Of a stretch of 64,000 bases of DNA, positions 11,701 through 21,968 are shown piece after piece. Position 1 is the first letter of the stretch. Each line of letters opens with the position of its first letter. The notes beneath the pieces are model-generated. The model saw only the letters and a list, made by a program, of their open reading frames with translations. It was not told the origin of the DNA and did no database searches. Both the position numbers and the translations under genes were made by a program. Origin of the DNA: Anarhynchus alexandrinus (lineage: Eukaryota; Chordata; Aves; Charadriiformes; Charadriidae); the NCBI GenBank assembly GCA_008711295.1, contig VUYV01000063.1:144397-208396 (forward strand), in the 5' to 3' direction.

Positions 11701-13785
11701 CGTGTGATGTTCATAGAGATGAGACCCTTTGCCTATCGGTGATTTCTGTAGTGCCGACAACACTGAGTCAACAACTTGGGGCCAGAATCTGCCAGCTTGG
11801 GGCAGCAGGACATTACCTGTCTGTATTAATTGGCAATAAACTAAATTAAACTCCCCCAAATTGAATCTGTTTTGTCCATGGTGGTGACTGGTGAGTGATG
11901 TCCTCGTCCTTATCTCAACCCACAAGCTTTCCATTGTTTTTTCCCCCCATTTGGCCGAGGAGGGGAGGGAGAGAGCGGCTGGGGGTACCCATCAGGGAGC
12001 CGAGTCAGCCCACCATGCTCATGGGAGTCGCTGGGGGGCTGGTGCTGTTCCCGATTGCACGGAGGGCACCTTCTGATAAATCTATGATCGTAATTTGCGG
12101 AAGAAAAAGGGTGAGTGGTGAGTGACCCTGTGGGTGCTGATGCTTTCAGTTCTGAAAGGCCTCAGTGACTGAACCAACACATATGTAGATAGCACCGTAT
12201 TTAAATGAAGCATACAGTATTAATAAATGAGTTTCCAGCCCTCAATGATTGTTTTGCTGATGTTTCAGACTAAAGATTGGAAAAAAAGTTCATGAAGTTA
12301 CTTCTCTGAGTGTGCGTGAAGAATGAATTTCTGGGAGTTGAGGGACTGTCTTCATTACGTTTCACTCTCAGTGTGTTATTTTCAATGTAACTTTGAATTT
12401 TGACCAAATGTTTGGTTCTTTCCCTAAATGTAAAGGCTTGAAATTTTTCAGTTAACACTTATCCCTTGTTCTGCATCTTTTGTGTTTAGCATTGAATTAC
12501 AGTGAGACTTAACTGTAACAGAGATGGGAGGAAGGGAGCGCTAAGAAGGTATTAAGTGGACGTGTCTTTAGATCCAGATGTTGTAAAAACTTGTGTGAAT
12601 CTTAATCTGAAAAAAAATGGAAAGACTTCTAGGTATTTCTTGATTGCTAATTCAAGAATGGGGCGGGGGAGGAAGGACAAATATTTACCGGTAGCTCCCA
12701 CTGATTTTTTGTTGCAGCAAAGAAAGATGAGTTCTAAACTTGAGTAAAACCTCCAAGCCCACCCCCTGCCTCAGGTTCCCCCGTAGCGTTGCCCTCCCAC
12801 CCCCGTGGATGTCGGAGAAGTGAAGTGCGTTGTTTTGCTGCAGCCGCTATTCTGACCCGGCTGGCGGCAGCTGTACCGGGAAGGGTTGCTATGCTACACG
12901 CGCACTTAAGTTTATGCGTGGCTATTTTTAAGCTGTCACAAGGTAAGGCGTGCGTTTGCTTAAGTTGTCTTGCAGCAGTACACACCAAGAATTATTTATG
13001 TTCCTAGAAGAAAGGAGTACTAGTTTAGTTTTGAGATTTCATGCACTTCAAGCGAGTCACTGTCTGTATTGCTAAAAATGGCAGGGAGAAAAACTGCTGT
13101 TCCTTTCAGCATCCGTGACATCAGTAATTTGTTGTATCTGAGCAAAATAGCATCAGCTTTTCGGTGGTGGTTTTTTGGAGACTAGATACACATAACTGAT
13201 GTGGGTTAATTTAATCTATTAATACAACATTGATGAGAAGTCCCATTGTCTCTGGGATGGGCCACATACTTAGGTGCTGAATAATATTTAGTGCAGTAAG
13301 TTCTTTTAATAATAAGTTTTGTAAGCAGATGGGGGGATTTTTGTTCTGGTAAAAATAGACATCTGACTATAGCTTTTATTTGTGATGCAGAATCTGATTT
13401 TTTTTCTTTATAATTCTTTCTATTTTTAAGAAGCGTTATCAAATATGAAAGACTGCTTTTCTAACCTTGTTTCGTTGTTCATCACTATATAGTATAGGCC
13501 ACAGATTTTAGGGGAATGGTAATGTGGTGTTGGTCCTAATCGTAATGGCTTTTATGTCTAAACTTGTACAAGTTGCAGAAATACTTGACTAATGTCCTGT
13601 TAACCTAATAATAATTAGCTGTACTGAAAAAAGCGACCTATATTAGTGTAGACCAAACCAAATACATTTTAAATGCTTGTTAATGTGCTGCTCATACTGT
13701 GTTTAGCCAAAAGCAAAAGGCTTGTATCGAAATTCTTCACTGTTCTGTAGTTCTGAGTCTTGCCCTTTGTTTTAATTTGCCGCAG
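8712..13785 (+). other. ZRANB1 intron, largest in the window
   Basis: About 5.1 kb. It holds a direct tandem repeat of roughly 250 bp (10458-10965, listed separately) and a GC-richer patch around 12640-12930. The rest is unremarkable AT-rich intron. ORFs such as the 152-codon one at 11476-11934 (-) and those at 11891-12125 (+) and 12734-12988 (-) show no recognisable domain and no conserved reading frame. I treat them as chance ORFs. Confidence 0.8.
10458..10965. repeat. Direct tandem repeat, two ~250-bp units with an N at the junction
   Basis: Unit 1 is 10458-10708 and unit 2 is 10714-10965, separated by N plus TGCAG. The last ~140 bases of the units match base for base and end in a shared CATC run before CACACAGA. 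The first ~115 bases differ at about nine sites, all of them transitions. The N at 10709 suggests that the junction is a contig join, so the repeat may be an unmerged overlap of two haplotypes rather than genomic. Confidence 0.9.
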
Positions 13786-14015
13786 GTGTGTATTTGCCTT
13801 TGTTATGGGAACAGAGTTTTTGTTGGAAAAGTCCTATTGCTCTGGGCTACACGAGGGGCCATTTCTCTGCTCTGGTTGCCATGGAGAACGATGGTTATGG
13901 CAATCGAGGTGCTGGTGCTAACTTGAACACTGACGATGATGTTACTGTTACTTTTCTACCGTTGGTGGACAGCGAGAGGAAATTATTGCACATTCACTTC
14001 CTTTCTGCTCAAGAG
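13786..14015 (+). CDS. ZRANB1: ZRANB1 exon encoding residues 560-636, with catalytic His585
   Basis: A 230-nt exon after TTGCCGCAG. It completes Gly560, encodes V-Y-L-P-L-L-W-E-Q-S-F-C-W-K, then T-R-G-H-F-S-A-L-V-A-M-E, and ends at F-L-S-A-Q-E with donor GTAAGA. The CAT at 13860-13862 is His585, the catalytic histidine that pairs with Cys443 in OTU enzymes. N-L-N-T-D-D-D-V-T-V-T-F-L-P-L-V-D-S-E-R closes the OTU domain. Small conservative differences from human include Val for Ile in V-T-V-T and Ile for Val near the end. Confidence 0.96.
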
Positions 14016-15010
14016 GTAAGAAATAGCTGTGAGGCTGGTGGCCTCTGTCACAGCCGTGGCCTCAGCAATCTCTGCAGCCCCGTATGTTTTTGCATTTCAA
14101 AGAATTATAGGGAGTGTGCTGTTCCGTTTAATTAATACTGCTGCCTTCCCCATCACTTGAGGGGATTCTGAAAGGTATTTTCCCACAAATTTGATGCTTA
14201 TTGATAGCTCTGTAAATTGAATGTAACTTCACTGTCCATGTGAATATGAGTGTACCTTGAAAAGGACCCAGAAATAAGGATTCTGACACTAATGTGAGAC
14301 TGAAATACACTTTTTTTTTTAAAAAAAAAAAAAGGATGTAACACAAATATTGGCCAGTAGTTGCAGCATGCTCTACCTCTTTTTCTAATGAAACTCAACT
14401 CCTTTCTTTAATAACTAAGATAAAGACAGGGCACCACTTCAGTAAAGTGTGTACATGGGGGAAGGGAGAGTTGGAAAACCTGAAGCAATTGCAAAAGGTG
14501 GGCATCCTTTAGATAGTGGAGAAAAAGTATGGGCTTTAAGTCTAGAGAGGGATATTTTTTCAGCAAGCCACAACATTTGTTATGTCTTACAAGAGGAAAT
14601 GCTTCACGACAAGAACTGCTAGACTCCAAAAAAAAACTGCTTTGTGAAACCAGAAGGCTCTTTTAGGACTTACCCACTTATTTGTGGTGCCTAGCATAAA
14701 CAATTAGTTGCTCACAAATAATTGAAATATAGGAAGTCTGCATTGGAAACAGACATCTGAAAAATTTAGAATGGAAGAATAGCTGGAGAATATTTCCAGA
14801 GCCTTCAAATTTTTGGTTGAAAAGGCAGTGTGCATCAATTTGGCTTTCGGAGACTCCCAGCTGGGGTGAAGTAGCGTGCTAACTGCCGGTTCTGGAAAGG
14901 AACTGCGTTGCTCCCCTAACCTGGTGATTTCGGAATATCACAGGGGGCTTGCTTAAAGTTGCTGGTAATGTTTCAAGTCTGATTCTCAACCTGTTTTCTC
15001 TCCCCCAAAG
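14016..15010 (+). other. ZRANB1 last intron
   Basis: A 995-bp intron. A T10 run directly followed by an A13 run (14311-14333) would form a perfect A/U hairpin in RNA. No exon is seen. The acceptor TCCCCCAAAG ends at 15010. Confidence 0.85.
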
Positions 15011-15229
15011 ATAGGTAATGAGGAGCAGCAAGAAAAGCTGCTTCGGGAATGGCTGGACTGCTGTGTAACAGAAGGAGGGGTTCTCGTTGCGATGCAGAAA
15101 AGCTCTCGTAGGCGCAATCATCCGCTGGTCACCCAGATGGTCGAGAAGTGGCTCGATCGCTACCGACAGATCCGCCCTTGTACATCCCTTTCCGATGGCG
15201 AGGAAGACGAGGATGATGATGATGAATGA
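15011..15229 (+). CDS. ZRANB1: ZRANB1 last coding exon, residues 637-708 and stop
   Basis: The exon encodes I-G-N-E-E-Q-Q-E-K-L-L-R-E-W-L-D-C-C-V-T-E-G-G-V through S-S-R-R-R-N-H-P-L-V-T-Q-M-V-E-K-W-L-D-R-Y-R-Q-I-R-P. It ends in an acidic tail of Glu and Asp residues and TGA at 15227-15229. The length (72 residues) brings the protein to 708 aa, the human length. The acidic tail is encoded by a GAT/GAC/GAA-rich stretch (about 15201-15245) that continues past the stop, so it is a potential site of trinucleotide length variation. Ile replaces the Leu expected at the exon junction. Confidence 0.96.
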   Translation: MGNEEQQEKLLREWLDCCVTEGGVLVAMQKSSRRRNHPLVTQMVEKWLDRYRQIRPCTSLSDGEEDEDDDDE

Positions 15230-18200
15230 CGACGAAGAAATTGAAAAGAAAATGACCAGCGCAGAGTGTCTGACCCAGAGTTAGTGTTGTGCTCTAGCAG
15301 TTCGTTGTGGAACGACCCAATTCTAGGGGAAACATGCTGTAAAGGATTTTTTTCTAACCAGCATGGAGAGAGTCTAGAACCTCATCTGCCGCATGAAGAG
15401 AGCAACATGGGCTGGACTACAGTTTGTATAAAAACAAAGAAAAAGAAACAAAAAACAGCTAATTTTATTATCAAGACAGAAAAAAACATTTTTCTTTCTG
15501 ATTGTAAATCTGTCTATAAATGTACCGCATGTGGTTGTGTAAGAGGTTGTGTAATAGGCAAAAGTATACCAGCATCTTAATTATTGCAAAGAAATTTTTC
15601 AAATAAGGGCACTTATGAAAGCACATGTTAGACGGATATCTCTTCCCTCTGAGATTCTTTTACAGTTGAACTTGGTATTCTACATCACCTTTTAGATACT
15701 CTGACACACTTCCGTGGAAGGCCCTTTTATGTGAAATATCACTAATGCCCAGGTCAGATCGTGAGGTTTTTTTTGTTTGCACAAAATATCCACAGCAAGT
15801 CATAAGCAAAAACACATTCATTATTTTACTAAGATTTTAGTTACTGCTGTGCCCATATAATAAAATCGAAACTCTACGGAACAAACTGGAAGAGAAGCTA
15901 AATTTTTCATTGAGTGACATGATTTGTTTCCTGAAAAAGTTTTTTGGGGTTATTTTTGCTTTTTTTTTTCTTCTAGTAGTTAATAGATTCCTTTCAGTAT
16001 ATGTAAGAATATTTATTCAGAGAAGTGACCTAAAATATAGGGATTTTATTCCAGTGAGCATACACTAAACAAAATTGTGTGAAATTTGAGAACTCAGACA
16101 CGATTGAGAATTTCATATTGTCGGAACTCCGTCTTGCTGTGATACAAACTATATATCATTTTATCATTTATTCTTTCATCACCTTAAACATTGCTGCAAA
16201 TGAAAAAACACCTTTTTAAAGGAGTATTCCTCGGTCATTAAATCTAGTGAGAATACACTTGCAGTTCTAATTAAAAAGAAGAATCTATGCTAAAGTTGTT
16301 TTTAAAAGCACTGTGTTATATATTTCTCAGTATGTAAACCTGGGAATTTCTTGCATGTTGATTGATGTGGCCATACTTAAACTTATGTAAGTTCCTAAGA
16401 TTGTAAGTTCAGAGTATATTCTCCAGTAGAAATTTTATTATATTTGATAACTTTAGCCATGTAACCTGTAATGGATAAAGTTTATCTAAAAATCTCACTT
16501 AAACACTAAAGGTTAATGCCAGTTTTTACGTATACAGTGCAATTCAGGTTGTCTTGAAAAGCACTTTTGATGGTGTGGTGGTTGAATAAGGAATTTTGCA
16601 GTAGTTGAAATTGTTTTAATTAGAATTTGGAAAGAAGCCCCATAGCACATATTTTTATGTAGTTCAGAGCTATGGAAACCCTGAGGAACTTGCTGCTTTT
16701 TCTTCCAAATGCTGCTTAGATGGTGTTGAAATGTGCACAACTCCTACATAAACTTGGTGACGACACCAGAAGTATAGAAATAATGAAGTACTGTATTATC
16801 TTAGCAATTTTCCCATCACAGATTCCATTGAGGTTTATTATGAAATGTCTTCACCTTTTTTTGGCCATTAGATCTCCTCTGATTGGTGCATGCGCAAATT
16901 TTCAGGTGAAAGAATGCATGCTTCTCTGCAATGTACGTATGATTTACCTGAACTAAATAGGCAAACCGCAGATACTAAAAAGGTTTCTTCACAAGCATAT
17001 GGTCCTGTTTCAAGTTTGCTTTCTAAATTGGTATATTTCGGTCCTTTTTCTTACCTTGTGAAATCCTTTTACATCTTGTCTAGCTGAGGACTGAAAGCTC
17101 TTCTGTCAGGGGAACCGAACGCGGAGTAAGCTGCGATGAGAATTTCTGTGATCTGAGCTGGTCTGCACCGTGTGCTTGGTGGGCTTCGTTACCTGGCGTG
17201 GTGTAACCCAGCACACTTCGGGAGGTCCTTCTAAGTTCAGGACTAAGCATGGCGGCGTTAGAAGTTCTCCTCTGGACCCCAGATCACTGTAAATTCAGAT
17301 CCTGGCTTACCCGGGACTGGCTTCCCTCTGCAGACCACCATTTGAATGGACAAAAGGATAAGCTCCTGCCTTCAGCAGGCTCCTTCAAGGGGTGTGCAAA
17401 ATGCTGTGCAGAATTTTAACATCCCCCCACCCCCCCCCCAGATTTCTGCAGTACTGTTCCGTTTAAGGAAGCAAAGCTTCCTTGTAACATGGGGAGAATA
17501 CTCAATGTGAAAGTCTACCTTGAGCCAAATTCGACGAGCGCGCCTTTCCTTTATCTCCTGTTGCTGTACGCGGGCAGCCTGCGCTGTGGCCCGACGACCC
17601 CCGTCCCCAGCCAGCACCTCACCATAGCAAGTGGAAGTTCACCGTGCAGTCAGTTCAGCTGTTTTTCAAAAGCATGCACCGTGCTCTCCGGTATTTATCT
17701 AGTTCTGGTATGAGAGGACAGTCCTGGTACTTTCGGAGCTCTTGGCTTTCTTGGTCATTATTGTTCTGTTCTGATGTGCTGTAAAATGGTATGTTCAGGT
17801 TAACACGCTTCACAGGTCATTTCCGAACTGGTGAAGTACCTTTTTCAAAATCAAAGTAATCCAAACCTCATGTACCTGTAGATTAAAGAGATGCAAACCC
17901 CTGCTTTGTGCTAGCACAGTCGTCGATGTATGTTAATGGGTACTCTCCTTGAATTACAGACTTGAAAGTTTACAAATACTGAGATTAATTTGCAAATGCT
18001 ACCTTGCAGCTTGTCGGCAAGTTCTGCTCTTTTAGCTGAGGAGATATATATATAAAATTGGGTTTCTCAATGTTATTTTCCTCATATTATTGCTCGCAGT
18101 AGCACACGCTTTCCTAGCACAGGACTTGGCTTTTCATTGCTACCTCCTTTACATCTGGTCGGGTTTTTTCTGGTTTTATTTATGAATTCCTCAGTGAAAA

Positions 18201-20192
18201 TCCCTGTATTTCTTTTGTTTTTAATATATTAAAATTTAGTAATTCTGGATTCTTCCAAAGTTCTGCTGCATGGCTTATGGCAAATACTACTAGATTTTGT
18301 TTACTCCATTAACAAAATTGGTTTGTGAGCATTTAGAGACCCTTATTTAATTGCCGCTTTTCCTCCCTCTCCCCTTTTGTTCAGTAACTTCCCTTAACCC
18401 CCCCCCCCCTTTTTTTTAGGTTTGGTGGTTTGTTTGTGGGTTTTTCTTTTTTTTTTTTTAGTGTCTGTCACCTTCAAGCTGCTTGTTTTAAGCTCTGCTG
18501 ACATCCGTCATCGACAGAGCCTCCCTGCCTGCCGTCCTTGAGTGCGACAGCAGCGGTGCGGCTCTGCCAGCAAAGTAACGGCACAAATCTTCAGCAGCGA
18601 CTGGTTTTCTCCTGTTTCTTTGCCCAATAATTTTCCATTTGAGTTGCAGTGTGCCGCTTCCCGGTGCTTCGGCATATCTTAATTGCAACGATCCTCTTCC
18701 CTGTCCGCTTCCATGGATCTGATCTTTGTGTGCTTTGCTGGTGTTTGCTCTGCAGGTGCTTGAGACCCAACAGTGGAAGGGAACTCCGAAAGCTGCCGTC
18801 CATTACTAAAACATCCTTTGGTTCATACCCTTTGGGATCTCTTCATTTCCCCTCTTGTTGAGCTCGTAGTGCTTCAGCAGAAGCTGTGTGCCTGTGTCTG
18901 CATCCGTCCTTGGTTTTGGTTGAGAGGTGGGTTGGGTGTTGGATGGAAACCCCGTGTTTGCCGTTCTCCGTGGGCTCTGGGCTAAGCCCCTGCTGTCCTG
19001 GTGCCGTGTCCCCTGCTCGCAGCGGATGCACGAGGAACCGCCAGCGCACCACAGCCTGTGACGCAGGGAAGTACTTGTACCCATCTGGGATGCAACTGCT
19101 TATTTCAAAACAGATGAAAGTACCAGAGCTAGTTTGTTTTTAAAACAACTCTAAACCTTAACATCAATTAAATGTTTTTCCTCTTGTTTTTTACCATCTT
19201 TTTGGTATTTCCCAAGCCCCTTCTCCATAACTAACCTCTTTCACCCTCCTGGTTTCGTGTGGTGTTCGTGGATAACCACTGGTGTGCTGTGTTGATCACC
19301 GACAAAGAGTGGTCACTCGTCTATGAAAGGTGACCTCTTCTGTAACATGTTGGCAGCTGGTAACTAGTTTTCAGTTTAATTTAAAGCAAACAAAATACAG
19401 AGTTTTGTAACCGAGACACTTTTTGGCTTCAGCTTTTTTTAGTCCCTTTCCAGACCCAGCTCTTTGCCCGCCGTGTGTGCTGGCACTCTGGCGATGGAAA
19501 ACCCAGGGTGGGAACAAAAGAAGGGCTTTTTTCTCGCGAGGCTTGAAGCTGCTACCACCTCCCAAGCATGTTTTCAGCTTTTCTCCCTCGCAGTTTGGTC
19601 ACACTTCATTTCTTATGTACAAAAATCGTCGTTTGAGGTGTAGCTGCCTTCACAGCACAACGGAAACCGGAGTGATCTTTTTCCACCTAGGCTGCATGTG
19701 ACGCCCTACTTGATTTTTACATATTCACAAAGTCTAAGTAAGTTTGCAGCTTCTGGATAGCACCACTTGACAGCCTGGATAGGAAACGAAATTCAGCGAG
19801 CGTTTCCCCAGCAGTGAAATTTTAAAACTGACCTGCATGCAACAAGCTCGAACCGAGATTCTACTGCGTTTCTCAAAGTCTGCTGCAGGAAGCCAAGGAC
19901 AGATCCTCGGCCGATGCATGTCATGGCTCTCTCTAAGTGTCATCCTTCTGCTGACGGTGACACGAGCGGGTCCTGGCTGCTGCTCGAGTGCCCGAAGTAC
20001 TGAAGTCAGACTCGAGGAAAAACTTACCTGCTCTCCGCTGTGAAATCGTATTTGGTTTCGGAGGAGGGCACAGTGCGCTCAGAGATGCGTTTCTGTACCT
20101 TACCGTGCATTCTCAGTGTCTGCAACTGAAAGCATTGGTCAGACTGCAGCGAGAGCTCTTACCTTCCAGAAATTATAGAAATTTTATCACTT
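15230..20192 (+). other. ZRANB1 3' UTR and intergenic sequence between convergent genes
   Basis: About 5 kb lies between the ZRANB1 stop and the proposed end of CTBP2. The first ~2 kb is AT-rich like a vertebrate 3' UTR. Plus-strand poly(A) signal candidates are AATAAA at 15859-15864 and ATTAAA at 16237-16242, with further ATTAAA copies downstream. From about 17100 the sequence becomes more GC-rich, with a C-rich tract near 17423-17441 and a C10T8 tract near 18398-18418. I cannot say which signal is used. Overlapping ORFs on both strands at 18488-19143 and 19371-20043 have no recognisable product. Confidence 0.6.
15859..15864 (+). terminator. Candidate ZRANB1 poly(A) signal
   Basis: The first canonical AATAAA hexamer after the ZRANB1 stop, about 630 bases downstream. 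Use is unproven. A longer 3' UTR using a later signal is equally possible. Confidence 0.35.
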
Positions 20193-20198
20193 TTTATT
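20193..20198 (-). terminator. CTBP2: Candidate CTBP2 distal poly(A) signal
   Basis: TTTATT on the + strand, which is AATAAA for CTBP2. It lies about 1.37 kb after the first-copy stop codon, a usual 3' UTR length. Proximal AATAAA hexamers also sit only about 20 bases after each stop (21547-21542 and 24710-24705). Which one is used cannot be told from sequence. Confidence 0.5.
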
Positions 20199-21568
20199 GA
20201 AAACTGCACTGAACGCTAAATGTCCACCTTTACAATAAACAAATACAATAACGGTAACACACTAAAACAAAACATACTTCTGATAGCCATTGGTTTCTTT
20301 TTTTTTTTCTGTTTGGGACAGCTTTAAGATATTTTTTTTTTGTCACAGAAACAGGAATGTACCCATACAAAGGCTCAAAATAGGCCATCTTTTCAAAAAC
20401 AAAAAGGCGATGATTCACAAAAGACTATGAATATAACATGTAACTAGTTGATACAAATCTAATAGGATTTGTTAAAATCAGTCACATCTAATAACACATT
20501 TTGAAGTGTTCTTGTATAAAATATCACGTGAAGAAAAGAAGACTTTTATCAATGTCTAAAAAAGTGGGTTTTGTTCATAGACAGTCTGACAAGTTACCAT
20601 AAAAAGTGTTTCCTGAGACATAAGGAAATGCAACATTATTCTTGAACCCTTTCCAGCTCAAGACTTTTTCCACTTGATAAAATAGCTGCAGATTTAAAAC
20701 TGAGAAAATATATTTGAGTACAAATAGTGTGTGAAACGTAATACTTTCTTCTTTTTTTTTTTTCTTTTTCTTTTNNTTTTTTTTTTTTTTTCTTGCATCA
20801 TTGCAGGGCGTAGGTGAATGCACAGCTACTTTATTCAGTGTGTTGGGCAGAGAAGAGAGTGGCGGTTTGTTTTGTCGTTAGCCGGGGAGGGCGGCGGAGC
20901 CCTGTCTGCCCTCCCCATCCCACGGATCCCGGCTGGAATGGCTAAAACTTAAACCTGGCAGGAGAACTTCTGTTACACGTCACTGGCCCTGTGAGACTGC
21001 AAAAAGGATTATTATTATTATTTTCTTTTTCTTCCACTTCTAAGCCAGTACTGATGCTTCCCCTTAGAAGAGGTAACCAGATACAAGAGTAAGGAAAGGG
21101 CTGAAGCCACATAATGGTTTCCTCTTACATTTCTATGTTAACTCTGTAAGGATTGCTTAATGCAATGGTTTGAAAACAGGTGCGGAAGCCCTGTCCTTCC
21201 CAAGGAATTGAGGGGGAAAAAAAATCTATTTTTATTCATGTGATTGATGCACAGATGAAGGAAACTTAACACACAATAACAGAAGTTGCTCATTAATGTA
21301 TCACATCCTAGTTTTCAGTGCTTCAGTAAGCAGGTGACTTCTTCAGGGCTTCTCCCCGGTCTTGACTGCTATCGCTTTGTCGTTAACACTGGAACATCAA
21401 TGATGCGTCTGTCCAAAATCAACATTACAAATTTCGTATCAAATTCTTTTTTTTTTTTTTTTTTTTTTTCATTTATAACTTCTNTTTTTTTTTTTTTTTA
21501 GTTCATGTATAACTTCTTTTCCAATGTCTCTTGGTCCCAAGTTTATTGAATGATTTTTAAATTATCTG
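20199..21568 (-). other. CTBP2: CTBP2 3' UTR (inferred)
   Basis: AT-rich sequence between the stop and the distal poly(A) signal. On the transcript strand it contains long A-rich runs (20749-20792, interrupted by two Ns, and 21447-21500, interrupted by an N). These could cause internal oligo-dT priming and are also weak points of the assembly. No coding sequence is seen. Confidence 0.55.
20234..20239 (+). terminator. Plus-strand AATAAA facing the CTBP2 poly(A) signal
   Basis: A canonical AATAAA on the + strand lies 35 bases from the opposing AATAAA of CTBP2. It could serve a long ZRANB1 3' UTR. No other evidence is visible. Confidence 0.2.
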
Positions 21569-21749
21569 CTATTGCTCGTTGGGATGTTCCCTGTTGTCCC
21601 CGTGTTTTGTGGGCTGGTTAGGAGATGGAGCTTGGGAAGGATGTGCCACTGTGGGAAGATTGTGAGTAACAGGGATGCCTCCGGGAATGATGCCCTCCAT
21701 AGCTGCCGGTATTCCTCCCGGTGCGACACTGACCATACCAGGTGGATAC
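21569..21749 (-). CDS. CTBP2: CTBP2 last coding exon, duplicate copy (residues 387-445 and stop)
   Basis: After acceptor CTCCCAG the exon completes Arg386 and encodes Y-P-P-G-M-V-S-V-A-P-G-G-I-P-A-A-M-E-G-I, then a proline-rich C-terminal tail ending N-E-Q and TAG (21571-21569). This is the flexible CtBP2 C-terminus. It encodes the same protein sequence as the copy at 24732-24912. The one base difference noted between them, at the IPVTHN proline codon, is synonymous. If the duplication is an artefact, this exon and the other are one exon. Confidence 0.9.
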
Positions 21750-21937
21750 CTGGGAGAGGGGACAGAGAGAAGCAGGTTTGTCACGTCAGAGCGCGGCTCA
21801 CCATTGCAGAGGCTACGGAGAGAACGAGCTGCAAAGAGATTCCACTTCCGAGTTTGGCTTTTCTTTTAGGGATAGCTCAGTGTTAAACCCACGCTGCTGT
21901 GGGTCAAAACTGCCATTTTTTCATTCAATGTGCATGA

Positions 21938-21968
21938 CCCCTCCTCCCTCCCTTCCTCCCTCCCTGCC
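21938..21968. repeat. Pyrimidine-rich CCT/CCCT tract (second copy at about 25101-25131)
   Basis: An imperfect CTCC/CCTT run inside the duplicated block. The copies differ by one base. Confidence 0.8.

Larger units (their letters stand above)
527..15229 (+). other. ZRANB1: ZRANB1 (TRABID) gene, 3' portion of coding region, 7 exons
   Basis: This is the 3' part of the gene for ubiquitin thioesterase ZRANB1/TRABID, an OTU-family deubiquitinase known to prefer K29- and K33-linked chains and to act in Wnt signalling. Seven exons (527-680, 2892-2963, 3533-3731, 7611-7731, 8582-8711, 13786-14015, 15011-15229) are all bounded by AG/GT and join in phase to 374 codons plus TGA. If the protein is 708 aa as in human, the window starts at residue 335. 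The catalytic residues then land on Cys443 and His585, which confirms that no exon is missing within this part. The upstream exons (three NZF zinc fingers and most of the ankyrin-like ubiquitin-binding domain) lie left of the window. Every identification rests on protein similarity recognised by eye. Confidence 0.96.
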
